The notes under the pieces were generated by a model. It was given only the letters and a program-made list of their open reading frames with translations. It had not been told where the DNA came from and ran no database searches. Position numbers and translations under genes: made by a program. From assembly GCA_013822685.1 (NCBI GenBank), contig PNKV01000022.1, positions 17,365 through 81,364 of the forward strand: a DNA stretch of 64,000 nucleotides, written 5' to 3'. Source of the stretch: Leptothrix sp. (in: b-proteobacteria) (GTDB lineage Bacteria; Pseudomonadota; Gammaproteobacteria; Burkholderiales; Burkholderiaceae_C). Position 1 is the first letter of the stretch, and every line of letters starts with the position of its first letter. Of the stretch, positions 28,873-37,902 are shown piece by piece.

Positions 28873-29897
28873 CATGCCTGGCCGGAAATCGTCGCGTGGA
28901 CCAAGTTGGCCACTTTGGGCGACATGTTCTCGGCCACCAGCTCCAGTTCAGGATGCTGCCCCGCGAACACGCGGAACAACTCATCGGCAAAACTGTGGCC
29001 AATGTCGGACACGCCACTGAAGTCAATCCGGGCATGGCGGAACTGCTGAAGCCTTGACGCAGCACGGCGGGCCTGAGAGCGCGAGTCCAGCGCGGTGTTG
29101 GTCGACAACAGCAGGCGCAGCGGCACGCGGGTGCGGTCAAAAGCGATGCCTTGGCGGTCGGTGCTCCACACATTCAGCACCGAATCCAAGGTGCGTTCGG
29201 TGTCCAGCGCGATCGAGGCGTACACCGACGTGCCCTGGCGGGCCAAGGGCTTGCCGCAATGCCAGCCGCCACCGTCCCAGCCACGGCGCTGGAAGTTCGA
29301 GCCATTGGCATGCACCTCGAACACATCGGCCAACTGGGCCGAGAAAAACAGACCCCGGCCGGTGTGCCGATCAGGCTGGCTGGTGAGCTTGCCCTTGCTC
29401 AACTCCAGCATGGCGTGCTGGGCATCGTCGATGGCGAACGACTCGCGGATGCGGTCAAACAAGCCCCGGCCATCATCGGACACCAACAACTGAACGTGGT
29501 TGGGCGTCTGGCGCAATGAAACGGTGACGGTGCTGCCACCGCTGTGGTCGATCGCGTTGTTCAGGATCTCGTTGAAGACGTGCTGGGCCATGCGTTGCAC
29601 CTGCGGAGGCAACACGAAGTTGGGCATGAAGTCGCGCTCCCAGGGCACGTCCTCGACCAAGCCTTGCAAAGGGTAGCTCGTCACCACCTGGCGAAACGCC
29701 CCGGGGCGGTACACGGGGCGGGAGGCACTGCCCTCTTTGACCAACCAACCGGCGTCCACCAATCGCGCCACAGCTTTGCGGGCGGCAGGCCTGCTGGCCT
29801 GCACGCGCTCGGCGACATGGGCGATCAGGTCATGGGGATGGCGGACCACGGCGGCGGTGATCCAGCCCATCATGTGGTGCAGGTTGAGGCGTGACAT
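28872..29897 (-). CDS. HTH - HATPase - DUF4325 (STAS-like) fusion protein
   Basis: A 341-residue cytoplasmic protein with three parts. Residues 1-70 read as a winged-helix DNA-binding domain (ARKAVARLVDAGWLV). Residues about 95-230 form a GHKL ATPase with N-box FNEILNNAIDHS, G1 SDDGRGLF and G2 HTGRGLFFSAQLAD. The last 75 residues match the DUF4325 STAS-like pattern (IDFSGVSDIGHSFADELFRVF). No dimerisation/His box is present, so it is not a sensor kinase. It resembles an anti-sigma-type ATPase joined to its STAS antagonist and a DNA-binding head. ATG 29897 was chosen because AAAAGG lies eight bases upstream. Function unknown. Confidence 0.85.
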   Translation of the reverse strand: MSRLNLHHMMGWITAAVVRHPHDLIAHVAERVQASRPAARKAVARLVDAGWLVKEGSASRPVYRPGAFRQVVTSYPLQGLVEDVPWERDFMPNFVLPPQVQRMAQHVFNEILNNAIDHSGGSTVTVSLRQTPNHVQLLVSDDGRGLFDRIRESFAIDDAQHAMLELSKGKLTSQPDRHTGRGLFFSAQLADVFEVHANGSNFQRRGWDGGGWHCGKPLARQGTSVYASIALDTERTLDSVLNVWSTDRQGIAFDRTRVPLRLLLSTNTALDSRSQARRAASRLQQFRHARIDFSGVSDIGHSFADELFRVFAGQHPELELVAENMSPKVANLVHATISGQA

Positions 29898-29987
29898 GGT
29901 CGGCATCCTTTTCAGCTGACCTCAGTATCTGGCGCCACCCCCAACACTCAAACGCCGAATTGACTGGCGCAATGCCCCGCTTTTCGA

Positions 29988-30251
29988 TCAATGCAGGGCG
30001 CCATCGTGGCCCGGATCCACCCATTCGAAACGGGGTTGGTCCACCCCATCAATGGTGATGCGACCGGTGAACATGGCATAGGGCCGCACCCACAAAGCGC
30101 CTTCGCCATACAGCGGCCGGTAGACCACCAAGGCCTCCAGCGTCTCGCTGTGGCGGGCCACGCCATAGACGTGATAGCGCTCACCTTTGTAGTGGCGGTA
30201 GACGCCTAGTTTGAGGGTGGGCAATGGCAGCACGGGACGTTCTTCACTCAT
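29988..30251 (-). CDS. DUF1653 domain protein
   Basis: An 87-residue protein carrying the DUF1653 pattern: GVYRHYKGERYHVYGVARHSET, VVYRPLYG, LWVRPYAMF and FEWV. It is a small beta-rich domain of unknown function, widespread in bacteria. The start ATG 30251 has AAGGAA eight bases upstream. It is divergent from the large unknown gene at 30399 and separated by 90 bases from the HTH-ATPase gene downstream. Confidence 0.88.
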   Translation of the reverse strand: MSEERPVLPLPTLKLGVYRHYKGERYHVYGVARHSETLEALVVYRPLYGEGALWVRPYAMFTGRITIDGVDQPRFEWVDPGHDGALH

Positions 30252-30398
30252 GACTCGGTTCCTTGAATGGCGCGGGTGATGAGGCCCCCTAATGTGAACC
30301 AGCCTCATCCCTAAGGTATGGGGAAGCGCAGCATCGGCCACGGTCCTAGAGTCGCCACAAGCCTTGACACAAGGTGCATCAACTCAGGAGCGCGGACC

Positions 30399-32612
30399 AT
30401 GAACACCTCGGACAACACCCATCCCATCGACATTGTCGTGCAGGCCGAACTGCCCGACGACACGTCATCGCACGGCAAGACCAGCGCGGTCGCGTATGTC
30501 TTCAGTTCGGAGGCCACCTTGCTGGCCAGCGCCCGCTTGTCCGAGAACGGAGAAGCCCGCCTGAAGTTCACGTTCGCGGCCACCGCCACCAGCCTGCGTG
30601 TGCTGGTGGGGCCTGCCACCACCGAGAAAGCGCCCAGCTTTGACGAGCTGATTCGCCGTGGGGCACTGGAGCAGCACCTGCGCTACAACCCACGCCAACC
30701 GGTGCTGCAGGCGCGCTTCAAGGTCTTTCCCGGCATCTGGCATTGCTGGTGGCGCAGTGCCTGCTTTGTCAAAGGCAACTTGATCAAGCGCGTGCTGATT
30801 GGCGGCACCTGGGAGAACTTCCCGGTGTGCAACGCCACTGTTGAGATCTATGAGGTGGACCCCTTGTTCATCATCATCCCCAAGCTGCCTGAGCTGGTCA
30901 TCGAACGCATCCGTGAGCTGATCGTCAAGCCTCGCCCTTTCCCTGAGCCCAGGCCGGAGATCGGCCCGTCGGCCCCCATGGTGCGCATGGCCCAGTCGGA
31001 GCACCGGCTGGATGCCGAGGGCGCGCGCCTGCTGACGCAGCTGAGCGATGCCACCGAGTTGCGCTACATGGCCAAGGTGGGCAGCCGCCTGCAGTTCCAG
31101 CAAGCCTTGATCCAGAACCCGATCCTGGTCCGGCCCCTGCTGTGCTACTTCTACCCACGCTTCGTGACCAAGCAGCGCGTGGGCACCGCGCACACCGACG
31201 AGTGCGGCCACTTCAGCACCTTGTTCTTCCAGGGCTGCCTGAACCACGACACCCCCGACCTGTACTTCAAAGCCACGCAAAAGCTGTTCGGTTTCTTTGA
31301 CGTATCGATCTACGCGCCCACGCCCATCGCCTGCCACACCTGGTGGAACTATCAGTGCGGCACCGAGGTCACGCTGTACACCAACAGCCCGCTGGCCCAC
31401 ACCTGCTCGCCCTGCCCGCCTGTGGTCGGCCCGGAAGGCCATGGGCGCTGGGTGGCCTTCCTGGCCATTGGCGGCACGCCCTTGAGCAAGATCTACGGCA
31501 CCAGCAAAGAGCTGCGCGACACCAAGCCTCCGTCTGAAGTGGCGGCCAAGCTGGGCCTGACGGAAGCGGCGCAGCCCTGGGGCAGTTTGTTGCGCCCGCG
31601 TCTGTTGTTCTCGAACGAACTGGAAGCCCTGGGCGTGCGCTACTACCAAGTCTCATGGCGGCGCGGCAGCAGCGGCAGCTTCGTGGCCCTCAAGGATGGC
31701 ATCCAGCATTACTACCGGCACGACGTCAGCACGCCCACAGGTGATGTGCCCGCGTGGACGCCCTACACCTTGGGGCCCGCCCCGGTGGCCGATGGCAGCG
31801 GCAGCTTCGTGCCCGACCTGACCAAGATCCCCTACGCCTCGGTGGCCCCGGAGGGCGTGTGGGACACCCCACCCAGCGGCGGCGAGATCGTGGAGCACCT
31901 GAGCAGCGCCAAGTTCCCGACCTCCGCCTTCGCGCCTGGCCTGGTCTTCCACGAAGACGGCACGATCGTGTCGGGCACCACCGATGAAAGCGACCACTAC
32001 CAGCTCAAGGTGGACCTGTTTGATGCCCAAGGCCAGCCCATCAACATCGGGGCACTGGGCATCAAATACGTGGTGCCTGATGTGCCCGACTTGAGCGGCA
32101 CGATCTACACCACCGATGCCGCACCGCTGGGCCTCGTGTCGGGCAACAGCATGGTCATCACCCTGCACGTGGACAACAACCGGTGCTTCGCGTCCATTGG
32201 CGCCCCATCGATCGGGGCGACGCTGGCCGACCCGTGCTGCGGGGTGCTGATCTCGGAACCCGCAGACAACGTGGCCATGCCCTACACCGCGTACCACCCG
32301 CACGGCTTTGCGCAGTACAGCTTCAGTGTCGTGCGTGGCACTCAAGCGGTCGTCAGCCGGAGCTCGTCGGTGGACGACCCGGGCACGCTGGTCAATGAGG
32401 ACACCGGAGGCGGCACTGCGGTCGAGACCGTGCACAACCTGATGACGCTGAACCCGGCCCCGGGCTGCAGCAGCGTGGACTGCGTGGTGGCAGGCTTCAG
32501 TGAGAACCTGTACGTGGACTCGATGGCCACAGACGGCTGGGGTTCCGAGCTGGGCTACGACGCCAGCGACGTTCGGGCCTTCGTGCTGTCGACGGTGGCC
32601 TTGCCGAGCTGA
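30399..32612 (+). CDS. Large uncharacterised cysteine-rich protein with transthyretin-like segments
   Basis: A 737-residue protein I do not recognise. There is no signal peptide or membrane helix at the N-terminus; composition suggests a chain of beta-sandwich domains. Two stretches look like carboxypeptidase-regulatory/transthyretin folds: VLIGGTWENFPVCNATVEIY, then TAHTDECGHFSTLFFQGC, the latter with the usual T-D-E-x-G-x-F pattern. About 16 cysteines are scattered in pairs (CHTWWNYQC, CSPC, DPCC, CSSVDC). ATG 30399 has AGGAG eight bases upstream. It stands alone, converging on a GGDEF gene and divergent from DUF1653. It has normal codon use and is a good candidate for a structural or secreted protein using a non-Sec route. 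Confidence 0.8.
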   Translation: MNTSDNTHPIDIVVQAELPDDTSSHGKTSAVAYVFSSEATLLASARLSENGEARLKFTFAATATSLRVLVGPATTEKAPSFDELIRRGALEQHLRYNPRQPVLQARFKVFPGIWHCWWRSACFVKGNLIKRVLIGGTWENFPVCNATVEIYEVDPLFIIIPKLPELVIERIRELIVKPRPFPEPRPEIGPSAPMVRMAQSEHRLDAEGARLLTQLSDATELRYMAKVGSRLQFQQALIQNPILVRPLLCYFYPRFVTKQRVGTAHTDECGHFSTLFFQGCLNHDTPDLYFKATQKLFGFFDVSIYAPTPIACHTWWNYQCGTEVTLYTNSPLAHTCSPCPPVVGPEGHGRWVAFLAIGGTPLSKIYGTSKELRDTKPPSEVAAKLGLTEAAQPWGSLLRPRLLFSNELEALGVRYYQVSWRRGSSGSFVALKDGIQHYYRHDVSTPTGDVPAWTPYTLGPAPVADGSGSFVPDLTKIPYASVAPEGVWDTPPSGGEIVEHLSSAKFPTSAFAPGLVFHEDGTIVSGTTDESDHYQLKVDLFDAQGQPINIGALGIKYVVPDVPDLSGTIYTTDAAPLGLVSGNSMVITLHVDNNRCFASIGAPSIGATLADPCCGVLISEPADNVAMPYTAYHPHGFAQYSFSVVRGTQAVVSRSSSVDDPGTLVNEDTGGGTAVETVHNLMTLNPAPGCSSVDCVVAGFSENLYVDSMATDGWGSELGYDASDVRAFVLSTVALPS

Positions 32613-32618
32613 ACCGGA

Positions 32619-33707
32619 TCAAGCTTCTTGCAGGAGCCCATCTTCAGCGGCCAACTCAACCCGATTGCGGCCACGGTGCTTGCCTTGGTAAAGGGCCTTG
32701 TCGGCCCGGGCAATGGCCTGGTCGATGGGCTCGTTGAGGTGCAGGTTGCTGATGCCGAAGGTCATGGTCACATTCAAGGGCCCATCCTTGCCGGGCACCT
32801 GAAGCTGGGCGATGGCTTCGCGCAAGCGGTTGGCCACCAGCTCCGCCCCGGGCGAGGCGGTCTCGGGCAGAAGCAACAGAAACTCTTCACCGCCCCAGCG
32901 CGCGGCGTGGTCCACCTCGCGCACGCCTGAGCGCAAGATCGTGGCCACCGCCTTGAGCACGTTGTCGCCGGCCTCGTGGCCATGGGTGTCATTCACGGTC
33001 TTGAAGTGGTCCACATCACACAGGATGAAGGACAAAGGCCGGCCAACACGGCGCTGCTTGGCGGCCTCGGCTTCGGAGGTGTCCAACACGCTGCGGCGAT
33101 TGCGCAGGCGGGTCAGCGGATCGGTGGTGGCCATCTCGCGCAGCTGTTGCTCGCTTTGCAGCACGAAGCGGTAGTACATCCCTGACAGCAGGACCAGGAT
33201 GGTCAAGGCCGTGACCACGGTGAAATAGTGCAGGCCATTGAGCACCGCGCGGTCAAGCTCGAACAAGGGGGCGGCGTCGCGGCGCGCGATGTCCAGCCAC
33301 AGGTACAACGCCATCAAGCCGACCACGACAGGGACCTTGCCGCGCCATAGGGGCAAGGTGCTGACCACCATCACGGGCGGCACGCACATGATGTAGATGT
33401 GAAAGCCACTGTCCCAGCCCACGTAGAAAACGGCCAGCACTGCATGCCCGACCACCTCGGTGGTGATCAGCATCCACGCCCAGTTCACACGGTGGCGCCA
33501 AGCCAGGCCAAAGGTGAGCACGTAGCACAGGATGCTGCCCACATTGATCACGGCCATGTCCTTGATGCCATTGACATGGAACAGCACCAGGAAAGCCAGG
33601 TGGGTGAAACCGCACATGACGGACACACCCAGCATCATCTTGCGGAAAAGTTCTGCGGTGGTGTTCTGGTCGGACGGCATGGGCGGGGAGAAAGCGTGGT
33701 TGTCCAT
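32619..33707 (-). CDS. Membrane diguanylate cyclase
   Basis: A 362-residue enzyme making c-di-GMP from two GTP. The N-terminal 185 residues are a hydrophobic block of about six helices, probably a membrane sensor module. The C-terminal GGDEF domain has an intact active loop GGEEF and, five residues before it, the product-inhibition I-site R-E-V-D. CDVDHFKTVNDTHGH carries the metal and guanine residues. It follows the large PAS-GGDEF-EAL gene by three bases on the same strand, so the two are cotranscribed. Confidence 0.93.
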   Translation of the reverse strand: MDNHAFSPPMPSDQNTTAELFRKMMLGVSVMCGFTHLAFLVLFHVNGIKDMAVINVGSILCYVLTFGLAWRHRVNWAWMLITTEVVGHAVLAVFYVGWDSGFHIYIMCVPPVMVVSTLPLWRGKVPVVVGLMALYLWLDIARRDAAPLFELDRAVLNGLHYFTVVTALTILVLLSGMYYRFVLQSEQQLREMATTDPLTRLRNRRSVLDTSEAEAAKQRRVGRPLSFILCDVDHFKTVNDTHGHEAGDNVLKAVATILRSGVREVDHAARWGGEEFLLLLPETASPGAELVANRLREAIAQLQVPGKDGPLNVTMTFGISNLHLNEPIDQAIARADKALYQGKHRGRNRVELAAEDGLLQEA

Positions 33708-33710
33708 GTG

Positions 33711-36533
33711 TCAGCCCCCCTTTCCGTCGTGCGCCCACTGCGCCAGCAGCGCCACAAAATCAGCCAAAGGCACCGGCTTGCTGTAGTGGAAGCCCTGGGC
33801 CAGATGGCAGCCCCAGGCCCCCAGGTGATCGCGTTGCAGGGCCGTCTCCACGCCTTCGGCCACCACTTCCATGCGCAGACTGCGAGCCAGGGTCACGATG
33901 GCCTTGGCCAGCACGGCACTGTCGCGGTCGGTGGTCAGCTCGCGGATGAAAGAGCGGTCAATCTTCAAGGTATCCACCGGGAAGCGGGTCAGGTAAGACA
34001 GCGCCGAGTAGCCCGTGCCAAAGTCATCGATGGCGATGGTGAAGCCCATGCCATGCAATGCTTCCAGCATGGACCGGATGTCCACGCGGTCATTGAGGAG
34101 CAGGCTTTCGGTGATCTCCAACTCGATCCACTGGGCCAGGCAACCGGTGTCTTCCAGGGCGCGGGCCACCGTGGCCAACAGGTCGCCCGAGTAAAACTGG
34201 CGGGGCGACAAGTTGACCGCGATCTTCAGGGGCTTGCCATGCTGGTCGTGCCATTGGCGGGCCACGGTGCACGCCGTGCGCAGCGCCCATTCGCCCATGT
34301 CGATGATCAGGCCCGTGTCTTCGGCAATGCTGATGAAGCGGTCGGGCGGGACCAGGCCACGCTCGGGATGGCGCCAGCGCATCAGGGCTTCAGCGCCCAC
34401 CACGCGGCCCGATGACAGCTCGACCTTGGGCTGGTAGAACAGCTCAAGCTCATTGCGCTCAATGGCCTTGCGCAGATCACCTTCGATCTTCAGCCGCTCC
34501 AACGCTGTCGCCGTCAACTCGCGGGCGTAGAACTGGAAGTTGTCGCGGCCGCAGTTCTTGGCGTGGTACATGGCCGCGTCGGCATGGGCCATCAGTTCGG
34601 TCACCTCCGTGCCATCGGCGGGGAACATGGCGATGCCCGCGCTGGCGGTCACGAAAATCTCGGTGTCGTTCAAGGCCACCGAGGCCTCGAAGACATGCTT
34701 GATGCGGCTGGCCACCACGTCCAGGTCGGACGGCTGGCGGATCTGCGGCACGATGATGGCGAACTCGTCGCCACCCAAGCGGGCCACGGTGTCGTACTCG
34801 CGCAGGGCTTGGGACAGGCGCCCGGCCACCGCTTGGAGCAAACTGTCGCCGGCACCGGTGCCGAGCGAATCGTTGATCTTCTGGAAGTGGTCAATGTCCA
34901 GCAGCACCACGCCCACACTGCCCCCTTGCCGGCCAGCATCGGCGATGGCCAGCTTCAAGCGGTCATGCAGCAGTGCACGGTTGGGCAGGTTGGTCAGCGG
35001 ATCGTAAAACTCCAGCTGGTGGGTCTGCCGCTGCAGGGCTTTCAGGTCGGTCACATCCTGCGTGACACCCAGGGCCCGCACGGCCCGGCCGTCCTGGCCG
35101 TATTCCAGGCGCACCCAGCTGTGCGTCTCGCGGTGGCTGCCGTCCGGCAGAATCAGGCTGTGCTCGTAGCTCAACTCGCCCAGGCGCTTGGCAAAGGCAT
35201 CCTGGTAAAGCTGGAAGGTCGCGGCGCGCTCATCCGGCAACATGATGGCGTGGAACTCTTCCATGGTGAGGTCGCCGGTTTTCGACAAGCCCAGCACATC
35301 CAACCCGACACGGCTGATCGACGAGCGGCGGCTGACGTAATCCCATTCCCAATGGCAGATGCGCGCAATGCGCTGGGCATCTTCAAGGCGGCGCTCGGTG
35401 GCCTCCAGGGCCGAGATGTCACGGCCAATCGACAGCACGCTGACCACCTCGCCAGCGCTGTCGCGCTCGGGCACGATGCGCAAGTGCACGGTGCGATCGC
35501 GCCGGTCACGGTCCTTCAAGCGGTAAGTGAATTCTTGCAGCTCGCCCGTGCTGAGGGCCAGGGCCAAGGTTTGCTCGTAGTCACGCGCCTGGGGCGCGTC
35601 GACATGCTGGCTGGGGCGCGCACCGATCAGCGCTTCTCGGGGTTGGCCCAACCACTTGACCAAGGCTTCGTTCACATACACGCGGCGGCAATCGCGGTCG
35701 TAGCGGGCGATGTTGTCGGGGGTGTTTTCAACCAGGACGCGGTACTCTTGCTCGCGGGCGCGCAGCCGTTCATCGGCCAGCGCGCGTTCGGTGACATCTT
35801 GCGAGACCGCGAAGATGGTCTTGGGCTTGCCCTTGACGGTGTAGGCGATTTCCGCGTGCAGGTGCAGGTGACGCACTTCGCCGTTCACGACGACGGTGTA
35901 GTCGTACTCAATCGAGCGGTCACGGTTCAGGAGGGCGGTTTCGTACAGTTTTTTGATGCGCCGGGCTTCATCTTCTGGGTGAAGGGCCAGCAGTTCCTCG
36001 GCGCTGGGCGCCCAGCCCGGCTGGCGGCCCATCAAACGGCAAGCGTGGTCGGACATGCGTGACTTGTTGCTGACCAGGTCCAGCTCCCAAAACCCGATCT
36101 TGGCCAGTTCCTCGGCCTTTTCCAGTTTGGCCTGCAACTCCTTGTGCGCGGTGATGTCGTGGCACACCGACATCACGCCCACCACGCGGCCGCCCGCATC
36201 CCGCTCGGGCACCAAACGGACCTGGCACCAGCGCACGGTGCCGTCGGGCAGGCCCCATTCCATTTCGAAGCCGGCGGCGGTGCCCAGACGAAGCGCGTTG
36301 TGCAGGCGTTCGGTGTAGGCCTTGGCATCAAAGACGAAGGGCAGCTCCTGCGGCATGGCGCCCACGATGGTGTCCAGGGGCTGGCCCGACACGAAAACCA
36401 GCGTGGCGTTGGCGTAGATGCAACGCAAGGTGGCGTCGTGGCGCATGATCGCGTCCGGCGAAGCATCCACCAATTGCTTGAACAGCGCCTGGTGCTCCGA
36501 CAGGCTTTGCTGCAGCGCCAACTCCACGGTCAT
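33711..36533 (-). CDS. Multi-PAS GGDEF-EAL c-di-GMP enzyme
   Basis: A 940-residue cytoplasmic protein with several PAS/PAC sensor units (about residues 20-500, with recurrent VTER/DITA-type ends). A GGDEF domain follows with intact GGDEF and I-site R-E-Y-D, then an EAL phosphodiesterase with EALMRW, EITESLL, DDFGTGYSALSYL and EGVET, all catalytic residues present. Both activities are therefore possible. ATG 36533 has GAGG seven bases upstream; an ATG ten codons earlier is possible. Its partner cyclase gene follows in the same transcript. Confidence 0.92.
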   Translation of the reverse strand: MTVELALQQSLSEHQALFKQLVDASPDAIMRHDATLRCIYANATLVFVSGQPLDTIVGAMPQELPFVFDAKAYTERLHNALRLGTAAGFEMEWGLPDGTVRWCQVRLVPERDAGGRVVGVMSVCHDITAHKELQAKLEKAEELAKIGFWELDLVSNKSRMSDHACRLMGRQPGWAPSAEELLALHPEDEARRIKKLYETALLNRDRSIEYDYTVVVNGEVRHLHLHAEIAYTVKGKPKTIFAVSQDVTERALADERLRAREQEYRVLVENTPDNIARYDRDCRRVYVNEALVKWLGQPREALIGARPSQHVDAPQARDYEQTLALALSTGELQEFTYRLKDRDRRDRTVHLRIVPERDSAGEVVSVLSIGRDISALEATERRLEDAQRIARICHWEWDYVSRRSSISRVGLDVLGLSKTGDLTMEEFHAIMLPDERAATFQLYQDAFAKRLGELSYEHSLILPDGSHRETHSWVRLEYGQDGRAVRALGVTQDVTDLKALQRQTHQLEFYDPLTNLPNRALLHDRLKLAIADAGRQGGSVGVVLLDIDHFQKINDSLGTGAGDSLLQAVAGRLSQALREYDTVARLGGDEFAIIVPQIRQPSDLDVVASRIKHVFEASVALNDTEIFVTASAGIAMFPADGTEVTELMAHADAAMYHAKNCGRDNFQFYARELTATALERLKIEGDLRKAIERNELELFYQPKVELSSGRVVGAEALMRWRHPERGLVPPDRFISIAEDTGLIIDMGEWALRTACTVARQWHDQHGKPLKIAVNLSPRQFYSGDLLATVARALEDTGCLAQWIELEITESLLLNDRVDIRSMLEALHGMGFTIAIDDFGTGYSALSYLTRFPVDTLKIDRSFIRELTTDRDSAVLAKAIVTLARSLRMEVVAEGVETALQRDHLGAWGCHLAQGFHYSKPVPLADFVALLAQWAHDGKGG

Positions 36534-36738
36534 CGGGCCGCCTCGCAAGAACGCACGCGCCATGTCAGGCCGTTGGCCTGCTCAGCGGTTTGGCAGCGGT
36601 TCAGAAAAAAACTCATGGCGGGCGGTCCGGATCAGATACTGGGTCGGCGGCGTTGATGAGGTTTCGGCCCTCGGCCATCAAACTTGAATGCGCCCAGCCC
36701 AAACCTGGGAAAATGCGCAGGCTTCAACCGGAAACTTC

Positions 36739-36954
36739 ATGAACCACGCCCTTGCCCGCACCTGGTGCCGCCGCCTTTTCCCCTTGTTGGGCCTGGCCCT
36801 ACTGCCCGGTTGCGCCGTGGTGGGCGCCGCCGCCACCGTGGCGGGCACGGCTGTGTCCGTGGCTGGCACTGTGGTGGGCACCGCCGTGTCGGTGACCGGC
36901 AAGGTGATCGAGAAAACCGTGGACGTGGCCACGTCCGACGACGCACAACCATGA
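36739..36954 (+). CDS. Small lipoprotein
   Basis: A 71-residue protein with a basic start, a hydrophobic core and a lipobox LLPGC at about residues 18-22, so it should be acylated and anchored by signal peptidase II. The mature 50 residues are a repetitive alanine/valine/glycine/threonine stretch (TVAGTAVSVAGTVVGTAVSV), likely membrane-associated or amyloid-prone. The stop overlaps the next start as ATGA, coupling it to the DUF1415 gene. Function unknown. Confidence 0.75.
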   Translation: MNHALARTWCRRLFPLLGLALLPGCAVVGAAATVAGTAVSVAGTVVGTAVSVTGKVIEKTVDVATSDDAQP

Positions 36955-37496
36955 ACAATTTCACACACGATGACGTGATCGCCGCCACCCGCCTTTGGCT
37001 GGACAAGGCCGTGATCGGCCTGAACCTGTGCCCCTTTGCCAAGGCCGTGCAGATCAAGCAGCAGATCCGGTATGTGGTGAGCGATGCCACCACCGAGGAA
37101 GCCTTGCTGGCCGACCTGCTGCACGAACTTGATTTCTTGCAGAAGGCCAACCCGGAAGAGGTGGAGACCACGCTGCTGATCCACCCGGGTGTGCTGACGG
37201 ACTTCCTGGATTACAACGATTTTCTGGAAGTGGCGGATGCCGCCGTGGGCGAGCTCGACCTGGAAGGCGAGTTGCAGGTGGCCAGCTTCCACCCTGATTA
37301 CCAGTTCGCCGGCAGCAATGCCGACGACATCGACAACTTCAGCAACCGATCGCCCTACCCCACCTTGCACCTGCTGCGCGAAAGCAGCATCGACAAGGCG
37401 GTGGAGGCCTTTCCGGATGCGGCCAACATTTACGAGCACAACATCGAGACGCTGCGCGCGCTGGGCCACGAGGGCTGGAAAAAACTCTGGATTTAA
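36951..37496 (+). CDS. DUF1415 family protein
   Basis: A 181-residue soluble protein with the DUF1415 pattern: TRLWLDKAVIGLNLCPFAK near the N-terminus, FLDYNDFLEVAD, and SFHPDYQFAG with NRSPYPTLHLLRE. The conserved Cys, His and Asn residues hint at an enzyme, but none has been defined that I know of. ATG 36951 overlaps the lipoprotein stop. Its TAA at 37494-37496 shares bases with the stop of the convergent arfB, so the two mRNAs overlap tail to tail. Confidence 0.9.
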   Translation: MNNFTHDDVIAATRLWLDKAVIGLNLCPFAKAVQIKQQIRYVVSDATTEEALLADLLHELDFLQKANPEEVETTLLIHPGVLTDFLDYNDFLEVADAAVGELDLEGELQVASFHPDYQFAGSNADDIDNFSNRSPYPTLHLLRESSIDKAVEAFPDAANIYEHNIETLRALGHEGWKKLWI

Positions 37497-37894
37497 TCCG
37501 TCACCCGGCCCCGGGATGACTTGATCTGCGAACGCTGGCTCTTGCCTTCCAGGCGGCGCTGCTTGGCGCCGTAGGTCGGCTTGGTGGCTTTGCGAAACCG
37601 GGGAGGCCGGGCCACGCTGTCCACCAGCTCGGCCAGGCGCCGCAAGGCTTCAATGCGGTTTTGCTCCTGGCTGCGGTATTCCTGGGCTTTGATCACCAGC
37701 ACGCCATCGGCGCTGATGCGGCGGTCGCTCAGGGCCAGCAGCCGCTCTTTGTGCTCGTCGTTCAAGGCTGACGACGCCCGGATGTCAAAGCGCAAGTGGA
37801 TCGCACTGGACACCTTGTTGACATTTTGGCCACCCGCACCTTGCGCGCGGATGGCCCGAAGCTCGATCTCTTCGTCCGGGATGGGCACGTGCAT
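37493..37894 (-). CDS. arfB: Alternative ribosome-rescue factor B (peptidyl-tRNA hydrolase)
   Basis: Rescues ribosomes stalled without a stop codon by hydrolysing peptidyl-tRNA. The 133-residue protein keeps the release-factor GGQ in GAGGQNVNKVSSA and a basic C-terminal tail (RRLEGKSQRSQIKSSRGR) that enters the empty mRNA channel. ATG 37894 (MHVPIPDEEI) is the family start. It is last in a five-gene minus-strand run beginning at the oxidoreductase gene, eight bases behind the Tim44-like gene. Confidence 0.94.
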   Translation of the reverse strand: MHVPIPDEEIELRAIRAQGAGGQNVNKVSSAIHLRFDIRASSALNDEHKERLLALSDRRISADGVLVIKAQEYRSQEQNRIEALRRLAELVDSVARPPRFRKATKPTYGAKQRRLEGKSQRSQIKSSRGRVTD

Positions 37895-37902
37895 GGAGCC
37901 GA

